Assembly (NCBI GenBank): GCA_003139735.1
Contig: PLGA01000579.1
Span: forward strand, 30,254 to 49,243
Direction: 5' to 3'
Length of the DNA: 18,990 nt
Source of the DNA: Bryobacterales bacterium
GTDB taxonomy: Bacteria > Acidobacteriota > Terriglobia > Bryobacterales > Bryobacteraceae
Positions 14,066 to 18,990 of this stretch are shown here, piece by piece. The stretch's first letter is position 1. Each line of letters begins with the position of its first letter. The translations under genes were made by a program, and so were the position numbers. The notes under the pieces are model-generated. The model did no database searches. It was not told where the DNA came from and worked only from the letters and a program-made list of their open reading frames with translations.

Positions 14066-15499
14066 CTAGAGTGACACAGGCTTCCGCTGGGGCGCCCAGC
14101 GTTGCCGGGGCGCAAAGCCGGGCGGTGATTCCACGGGGACCGAGGACGGGCGGTTAAGCTCCTTGTCCGCCGCGCTGGAGACTGCAATAGCCAGACTGGA
14201 CATCGCGGGCAGATAGAAGAAGTAAGCGAAATTCACGAAGGTGATCGCCGTGCAATACATTACCAGCGCGAGCATGATACAGAACGTCGCGGTCCGGATG
14301 TCCTGGCATTCCGGCCTCCCACGAGCCCGCCGGTACACCCGGTTCACCAGAAGGAACGTAGATACGATTGCGGCGATGTAAAGCGCCAGCGCTGGCAGTC
14401 CGCACTCGCTCGAAACCTGCGTGTACGTGTTGTGCGCCTCGTGCCAATACCCGTGCGTGCCTAAGATCTGGTTGTGCTCTCCTTCGAAGGAACTGAACTG
14501 CGCCATACCGACCCCAAAAAGCGGGTGCTGCAGCGTATAGCGGATACTTTGCTCCAGTAGATACCGCCGTATCTGCGTGGACTCCATGGCTTCCTGCGAT
14601 GCGCTCGCCTCGTCGGCGGAGAACGAAACGATGCGGATCAACGAGCTCCGCGGCACAAATGCGATAAGCGCGGCGACCGCAATCGGACCGACAGCAAGCA
14701 GAGCGATCCGTTGGCGCAGCGTCCCGCGAATCAGCCAGTACAAAGCGCCCGCCGCCATCGCCACGAGAGCGCCGCGGGATGCGGTCTTCAAAACCAGGAG
14801 AACGCCGTAGGCGACCCAGCCCCAAGCCGCCAATTGGAACACTTTGGACTTGGCGACAAGCGCAGCCCAGATCACAAACGGCAACACCAGGACTAAAAGG
14901 CAAGCATAATCGTTCGAGTTCGAAATCGCGCCGACGCTCAGGGCCAGCCGCTCCGCCAAGTCGGCGCTGTCGTTTTGGAACACTTTCGAGGCCAACATGA
15001 TTACCACGGCGGCGCAGGCAATCGCGCGCATCATGGATCGGCAATTCCGCCACGTAAGAGTCAGGCCCGCAATCACAAACAGCATGGGGAAATCGGTTCT
15101 GAGATAGCCATTGAGAGCGCCGGCGGAGCCGCCCCGCCACGAACTGAACGGCAACCCCACGAACAGCCAGACTGTAAAGATGGCCCAGAATATGGCCGGC
15201 CAGCCGCGTAGCGTGCGCCGAATTCCCCCGGCAAGCACAAGCCCGACCAACGTGGGAATTCCAAAGAGGTATAGCAGATATAGATTGACGTTCAAAACAG
15301 AGGCCAAAAGTTGATGAATGGTGCTGAAGCGTATAAATATCAGGACCAACCCCATTTTGAACGCCACGGACTGCACCAGGCTGGCGCCCTCGACTCCCCA
15401 CGCCGGATTGGACTGGGCAATCTGGTTACCGCCGAAAGCCCCCCCTGGCGGGGTGGCCGGCGCCGGCATGCGGCGGGGATTGACGGGGTTGGGCGCCAT
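14066..15499 (-). CDS. O-antigen ligase / polymerase (Wzy_C) family membrane protein
   Basis: A 477-residue protein with about ten membrane segments between residues 45 and 440. Motifs of the O-antigen ligase-like superfamily are present: TASRGALVA (239-247), a large outer loop containing HPLFGVGMAQF (325-335), and EAHNTYTQVSSECGLPAL (354-371), where the histidine-asparagine pair is characteristic. Members either join O-antigen to lipid A-core (WaaL), polymerise O-units (Wzy) or glycosylate proteins; sequence alone does not separate these. The N-terminal 35 residues are Pro/Gly/Asn-rich and the C-terminal 40 are Pro/Arg-rich, both probably cytoplasmic. The preferred start is ATG 15499 with a weak AGAGA 4 nt upstream; ATG 15469 (MPAPATPP) is an alternative. 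It lies 157 nt upstream of the fibre operon on the same strand with no obvious terminator between, so read-through is possible. Confidence 0.88.
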   Translation of the reverse strand: MAPNPVNPRRMPAPATPPGGAFGGNQIAQSNPAWGVEGASLVQSVAFKMGLVLIFIRFSTIHQLLASVLNVNLYLLYLFGIPTLVGLVLAGGIRRTLRGWPAIFWAIFTVWLFVGLPFSSWRGGSAGALNGYLRTDFPMLFVIAGLTLTWRNCRSMMRAIACAAVVIMLASKVFQNDSADLAERLALSVGAISNSNDYACLLVLVLPFVIWAALVAKSKVFQLAAWGWVAYGVLLVLKTASRGALVAMAAGALYWLIRGTLRQRIALLAVGPIAVAALIAFVPRSSLIRIVSFSADEASASQEAMESTQIRRYLLEQSIRYTLQHPLFGVGMAQFSSFEGEHNQILGTHGYWHEAHNTYTQVSSECGLPALALYIAAIVSTFLLVNRVYRRARGRPECQDIRTATFCIMLALVMYCTAITFVNFAYFFYLPAMSSLAIAVSSAADKELNRPSSVPVESPPGFAPRQRWAPQRKPVSL

Positions 15500-15616
15500 G
15501 ATTCTCTTAGCTCAACGTTAACATAGGCTTGGAAGCACTCTTCCTCCGGTTCGCGCCTCTGCCGAGATCCATGGCGCTCATACGTTACATGCTACAGTAG
15601 AGCTTTAATTCGACCC
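15500..15616. promoter_or_regulatory. Divergent intergenic region between ligase and methyltransferase genes
   Basis: This 117-bp gap must hold the start signals of both divergent genes. TACAGT near 15592 is a candidate -10 for the plus strand and TATGTT near 15525 for the minus strand. Neither has a convincing -35. A small hairpin GGAAG-CACT-CTTCC lies at 15531-15544. Confidence 0.35.
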
Positions 15617-16618
15617 ATGCCTGCAAGCTCCCAATCTGTTTTGCAAGCTCACTCCACAATACGCGGGATCATGGATCGACACGGCGTCCGCTGCAGTCCC
15701 GAAGAATTTCACCGCTCGGTGAACGTCCTATTCCACGATTTCGAATCCGCAGACTATGACGAGGGGCATAGGGACATGTGGGAAAGCCTTCCCCGGCAGT
15801 TTGAACTGCTGGTTGGGGATTGGCTTCGCTGCGACCCGCATGCGCCCGGAGAAATACGCCTGCTGGATATCGGGTGCGGGACGGGTCTGGCAGCCGATTG
15901 CCTCCTGAAAACCGTTATCGGCGGCAGCATCAAGACCATAGACCTGCTTGATACTTCCCGCTCCATGCTCCAGCAGGCTTCCAGGCGGGCTTCCACGTGG
16001 AAAGCGCCGTCGGTATGCCATGAGGGGCTTGTGAATGCGCTCCCGCCCGGAAGACAATACGAATTGATTGTAACTTGCTCCGTTTTGCATCACGTGCCGG
16101 ATCTACCCGAATTTCTCAACGCAGTCCGCGGCCTCCAGGCGCCCGGCGGCGTATTCTTGCACCTTCAGGACCCTAACGGGGACTTTCTTAACGATCCGGA
16201 GTTGCGGCAAAGAATGGCGCTGGCCCCGCGACGCTCATTTACGGCGTGGGCCGGCCGTTTCACGCCGCGGAGAATCTTCGGCCGGGTCACCCGCGGGCTG
16301 ATGGGAAAACAGGGACAGGATTTTCTATCCAAAACGAACCGGGCCTTGGTCGAGAAAGGCATCGTCGCCACGCCGCTGTCCGTGCACGAGATTTTTTCGA
16401 TCACGGATATCCACATTCAAGATGGGGAAGGCATCTCCATTTCCAGCATGGAATCCTGGCTGCCGGATTATGAGTGTCTTGCGCGGAGATCCTATGGGTT
16501 CTTTGGGAAGTCATGGAGCGAGCTTCCAAAGCGCCGGCAACGGATCGAGGAGGACCTCATCGCCCGCCAAGCCCCCAATGGACTGCATATCGGGGCGGCG
16601 TGGAGGAAAAACTCGTGA
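15617..16618 (+). CDS. Class I SAM-dependent methyltransferase
   Basis: A 333-residue soluble protein with a class I methyltransferase domain at about residues 35-190. It shows SVNVLFHDFESADYDEGH ahead of the domain, motif I LLDIGCGTGLA (82-92) for SAM binding, an acidic residue after the second strand (IDLLDTSRSML, D109/D112), and TCSVLHHVPDLPEFL (153-167) plus LQAPGGVF for the later strands. The C-terminal 140 residues are unique-looking and may bind the substrate. The acceptor is unknown; a sugar, lipid or small molecule of the envelope pathway is plausible from context. The first ATG has no clear ribosome site; ATG 15671 is an in-frame alternative that loses 18 residues without harming the domain. 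The stop codon overlaps the GTG of the next gene (GTGA), so the two are translated together. Confidence 0.85.
   Translation: MPASSQSVLQAHSTIRGIMDRHGVRCSPEEFHRSVNVLFHDFESADYDEGHRDMWESLPRQFELLVGDWLRCDPHAPGEIRLLDIGCGTGLAADCLLKTVIGGSIKTIDLLDTSRSMLQQASRRASTWKAPSVCHEGLVNALPPGRQYELIVTCSVLHHVPDLPEFLNAVRGLQAPGGVFLHLQDPNGDFLNDPELRQRMALAPRRSFTAWAGRFTPRRIFGRVTRGLMGKQGQDFLSKTNRALVEKGIVATPLSVHEIFSITDIHIQDGEGISISSMESWLPDYECLARRSYGFFGKSWSELPKRRQRIEEDLIARQAPNGLHIGAAWRKNS
16602..16618 (+). promoter_or_regulatory. Strong ribosome site deciding a GTG start, with GTGA overlap
   Basis: GGAGG (16602-16606) stands 8 nt before GTG (16615-16617), whose last two bases begin the TGA of the methyltransferase gene. This puts a signal peptide right at the N-terminus and overrides the in-frame ATG 16474 lying inside the methyltransferase gene. 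Confidence 0.85.
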
Positions 16619-17934
16619 AGCTGGCGTGGACGCTCGCGATCGCGGTCTCCGCGATGCCGGCTTTTGCTCAATACGCCGGCCCCGCAATTCTCTCGCGCGG
16701 CGACGCGCCCGCCGCCATGGCGACGTCGCAAGTCGATTTCCGCCCGTTTATCGATATAGGCGGGATTTACGCTACGGGGCTTTCCGGCCTGGTGACAAAC
16801 TCGCAGGGGACAACCTTGGGCAACGTTTCGTCCGCCGGACTGCTGCTTACCTTCGGCGTCAGCGGCATCCACAGTTGGAAGCACACAAAAGTCGGGGTAG
16901 ATTACCTTGGCTCTATCACTCACTACACCCAAGCTACGTACGGCAACTACGACAACCAATCTCTCCTGCTCAGCGTGACGCATCAATTCTCCCCCCACAC
17001 CACGTTCACGCTGGGGGAGCACGCCTCCATATTATCGCAGCCGCTCGTTTCGTCGGGCCTCCCGCAAACCGTAACATTCGATCCAGCCACGGCCTACAAC
17101 CCCACAACCGACTTTTACGCTAACCGAACCATTTTCTTGAGCACGCAGGCTGGTTTTACATTTCAGAAAACCGCGCGTCTCTCCTTCAACCTTGGCGGCC
17201 TCGCTAGTTTGGCTGACAATCAGGGGGCGGGCTTGTACTCGGTCACCGGCGCCGGGGCCAATGGCGACGTGCAATACCGTTTGACCCGCCGCTCCACGGT
17301 TGGCGCCGCCTACGGCTACACGCATTTTGAATACCATGGCACGTTTAACGCCACGGATATCCACACCGTCTCGGGCACGTATGCCATCCAACTTTCACGA
17401 TCGCTGGAATTCACGGGTTTCGGCGGCTTCGCGCAATGCGAAACGAAGTTTCTTAACAACGTGCCCATCAATCCGGTGCTCGCCGGTCTGATCGGATTGC
17501 AGAATGGCGTCGTCATCAACTATACCGGCACTTATCACCCGAATTATAGCGTTCGCCTGTCGCAGTCGTTCCAACGCGGCGTGGCGTTCCTTTCCAACTC
17601 CTACATGGTGACGCCGGGGAATGGCCTGTTTCTCACATCGACGGCCTTAACCGCCACGGCGGGCTACAACTATACCGGGCTAAGGCGCTGGAGCTTCGGC
17701 GCCAGCGCTGCGTACCTTCACGCCTACTCGTTCGCAAATGTGACCGGCGGTTATGGAGACGTCGGCGGCACTCTCTCGGCGTCCCGGGCGCTCAGCCGCT
17801 TTCTGCACTTGACCTTCAGCGGGACCGCCTTCCAGTATCAGAGTTCGAGCTTCGCTGGATACAACCGGCTCATCTACATGGCAAACCTTGGCTTGGCGTT
17901 CTCGCCGGGAAATCTTCCTCTTCGCGTCTGGTAG
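16615..17934 (+). CDS. Secreted outer-membrane beta-barrel-like protein
   Basis: A 439-residue protein from the GTG start. MKLAWTLAIAVSAMPAFAQ is a textbook Sec signal peptide with an AFAQ-type cleavage site. The mature chain is made of alternating polar and hydrophobic strands rich in Tyr, Phe, Thr and Gly (for example KVGVDYLGSITHYTQ, QYRLTRRSTVGAAYGYTHFEY, YSVRLSQSFQRGVAFLSNSY, RWSFGASAAYLHAYSF), about 16-20 likely strands. The chain ends LGLAFSPGNLPLRVW, an aromatic terminus as in many outer-membrane proteins, though Trp is less common than Phe. I infer an integral outer-membrane barrel; a role in polysaccharide export or surface display fits the neighbours but is unproven. It is coupled to the methyltransferase and converges on the heptose genes with 8 nt between stop codons. 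Confidence 0.78.
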   Translation: MKLAWTLAIAVSAMPAFAQYAGPAILSRGDAPAAMATSQVDFRPFIDIGGIYATGLSGLVTNSQGTTLGNVSSAGLLLTFGVSGIHSWKHTKVGVDYLGSITHYTQATYGNYDNQSLLLSVTHQFSPHTTFTLGEHASILSQPLVSSGLPQTVTFDPATAYNPTTDFYANRTIFLSTQAGFTFQKTARLSFNLGGLASLADNQGAGLYSVTGAGANGDVQYRLTRRSTVGAAYGYTHFEYHGTFNATDIHTVSGTYAIQLSRSLEFTGFGGFAQCETKFLNNVPINPVLAGLIGLQNGVVINYTGTYHPNYSVRLSQSFQRGVAFLSNSYMVTPGNGLFLTSTALTATAGYNYTGLRRWSFGASAAYLHAYSFANVTGGYGDVGGTLSASRALSRFLHLTFSGTAFQYQSSSFAGYNRLIYMANLGLAFSPGNLPLRVW

Positions 17935-17942
17935 ACGGGCGG

Positions 17943-18497
17943 TCATTCTGCGCCGATGCCTGGCGCTCCGGCGTCGGGCGGCTGGAGTACGAATGCCAAG
18001 GCCTGCGTGAGATCTTGTGCGATGAAATCGGGGCGGCAGCGCTGCTGCGCTCCGTATCCCGTGAGCACCAGGATCGTCCGCGCGCCGGCTCGCTGGCCGC
18101 ATTCGATATCGGCGCTCTTATCGCCGATGAAAAAAGAATGCGGGAGATCGATGTCGTATGCCGCCGCGGCTTCCCACACCATTCCCGGCGCCGGCTTCCG
18201 CCTGGTGGAAGGAATTCCGGGCGGATCGGAGCAGAAGTAAACCTCGTCGATGGCGCCCGCTCCGAGTTGCCGCAACAGTTCTTCCTGGACGGCCCGATAC
18301 TGCGCCTCCGTCATCAGGCCACGGCCGATTCCGCTCTGGTTGGTGACGATGAACGTGCGCCAGCCGGCCGCCTTGATTTTCCGCAATGCTTCGGGCACGC
18401 CTGGATAGACCCGGATCTTAGCCGGGTCGCGGCAGTAGTCGACTTCCTCCATCAGCGTGCCGTCACGGTCGAGGAAAACCGCCCTCACCCCGCTCAT
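17943..18497 (-). CDS. gmhB: D-glycero-D-manno-heptose 1,7-bisphosphate 7-phosphatase-like HAD enzyme
   Basis: A 184-residue HAD phosphatase of the GmhB/HisB-N type. It would remove the 7-phosphate from heptose 1,7-bisphosphate, the step after the kinase encoded just upstream. HAD motifs are all present: FLDRDGTL (D10 nucleophile, D12 acid/base), IVTNQSGIGRG (50-60), RKPAPGM (K101) and FIGDKSADIECG (D126, D130). The zinc loop of E. coli GmhB (Cys-x-His and Cys-x-Cys before RKP) is not kept: here the stretch is FCSDPPGIPSTRRKP, with one cysteine and a shorter loop. The start ATG 18497 overlaps the TGA of the kinase gene (ATGA); a longer in-frame extension to 18776 lies inside the kinase gene and is Arg-rich, so it is not real. 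The C-terminal tail (PDAGAPGIGAE) is likely disordered. Confidence 0.87.
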   Translation of the reverse strand: MSGVRAVFLDRDGTLMEEVDYCRDPAKIRVYPGVPEALRKIKAAGWRTFIVTNQSGIGRGLMTEAQYRAVQEELLRQLGAGAIDEVYFCSDPPGIPSTRRKPAPGMVWEAAAAYDIDLPHSFFIGDKSADIECGQRAGARTILVLTGYGAQQRCRPDFIAQDLTQALAFVLQPPDAGAPGIGAE

Positions 18498-18990
18498 AGA
18501 CCGGCGCAGGCCGCCTCGAGTTCGGCGCCGGTCACTGTCGCCGTACCCAATTTGCCCACCACGATTCCGCTGGCGCAATTGGCTAGCTCGGCGGCTTCGG
18601 CGGGGGAGGCGCCCGCGGCGAGCCCCAGAGTGAAAACCGCGATTGCCGTATCGCCGGCGCCGGACACGTCGAAGACTTCCTTCGCGCGTGCGGGCGTATG
18701 GTAAGGGGGCGCTTCGCGATCGAGGAGCAGCATGCCCTGCTCGCTCAATGTGATCAGGAGATTCCGAGTCCCCCAAATGCCGAACAGCGCCGCCCCGGCC
18801 GCCAGCAGCGACCCGTCGCGCAGAACCGGCTCCACGGGATCGGAAGGCCGCAACCCGGCGGCAAGAAACGCTTCCGTGCGGTTTGGTTTAATGGCCGTTG
18901 CGTGGGACCACCGCAGCCAGGTGTGCGGGTGCGGATCCACCGTCAGGGTCTTGCCGTGTTCGCCGCAGGTCCGGCAAATGTAATCGGCCA
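18494..18990 (-). CDS. rfaE1: D-glycero-beta-D-manno-heptose-7-phosphate kinase (HldE domain I / RfaE1), 5' part outside the window
   Basis: The C-terminal 165 or so residues of a PfkB/ribokinase-family kinase, running off the right edge. Visible elements are GKTLTVDPHPHTWLRW, IKPNRTEAFLAAG (the PN-x-xE motif), LLITLSEQGMLLLD, and EVFDVSGAGDTAIAVFTLGL with the catalytic GAGD aspartate, followed by SGIVVGKLGTATV. The last two closely follow the E. coli HldE kinase domain. The enzyme phosphorylates heptose 7-phosphate at C1. The protein stops soon after the kinase domain, so the cytidylyl/adenylyltransferase half of HldE is not fused here and must be encoded elsewhere. The gene overlaps gmhB by ATGA, making a two-step heptose module for lipopolysaccharide core or another surface glycan. 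The true start is not visible. Confidence 0.9.
   Translation of the reverse strand, partial: ADYICRTCGEHGKTLTVDPHPHTWLRWSHATAIKPNRTEAFLAAGLRPSDPVEPVLRDGSLLAAGAALFGIWGTRNLLITLSEQGMLLLDREAPPYHTPARAKEVFDVSGAGDTAIAVFTLGLAAGASPAEAAELANCASGIVVGKLGTATVTGAELEAACAGL

Noticed and set aside
14154..15401. 415-codon open frame on the minus strand
   Set aside because: Other-frame shadow of the O-antigen ligase-like gene; the ligase frame has membrane segments and family motifs, this one has neither.
18498..18776. Longer version of the GmhB-like protein starting at 18776
   Set aside because: The extension is Arg-rich, overlaps the kinase gene in another frame, and the ATGA junction at 18497-18494 gives the normal GmhB N-terminus.

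Overview
The window looks like a chromosomal segment of a GC-rich Gram-negative bacterium. An outer-membrane-type beta-barrel, heptose-synthesis genes and an O-antigen ligase-like protein point to a Gram-negative envelope. The long secreted proteins with DUF2341/LamG, beta-helix and PKD-like parts recall soil Acidobacteriota of the Bryobacter/Solibacter type. That placement is an inference from protein style, not from a marker gene. There is no rRNA, tRNA, CRISPR array, transposase, integrase or phage structural gene.

Layout. (1) 81-3566, plus strand: two polytopic GT-C type membrane glycosyltransferases, separated by about 465 bp without a convincing gene; this gap holds two promoter-like boxes sharing the 10-mer CGGTAGAATG. 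The first gene carries a run of nine G. (2) 13908-3572, minus strand: four large genes, apparently one operon, all with Sec-type signal peptides. In order of transcription they are a 1293-residue phage-tail-fibre-like protein with an internal duplication and 24 neatly paired cysteines; a DUF2341-LamG protein; a G8-like/beta-helix protein with a carbohydrate-binding-like module; and a LamG/PKD/alpha-alpha-toroid protein with two phage-tail-type beta modules. Junctions are tight (5-nt gap, ATGA overlap, about 50-nt gap). An AT-rich probable promoter and a GC hairpin lie ahead of the first gene. (3) 15499-14066, minus: an O-antigen ligase/polymerase (Wzy_C) family protein. (4) 15617-17934, plus: a class I SAM methyltransferase translationally coupled (GTGA overlap) to a secreted beta-barrel-like protein. 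(5) 18990-17943, minus: a heptose 7-phosphate kinase (partial, entering from the right edge) coupled by ATGA to a GmhB-like heptose bisphosphate phosphatase that lacks most of the usual zinc site.

Taken together this is a cell-envelope and surface-polysaccharide neighbourhood. Heptose precursor synthesis, lipid-linked-sugar glycosyltransferases and a ligase/polymerase flank an operon of secreted glycan-binding and fibre-like proteins. The most interesting candidate for an undescribed system is this four-gene operon. It looks like tail-fibre architecture moved outside the cell: signal peptide, disulfide-ready cysteine pairs, and three co-translated partners with carbohydrate-binding folds. Its function (adhesin, glycan-processing or matrix fibre) cannot be decided from sequence alone.
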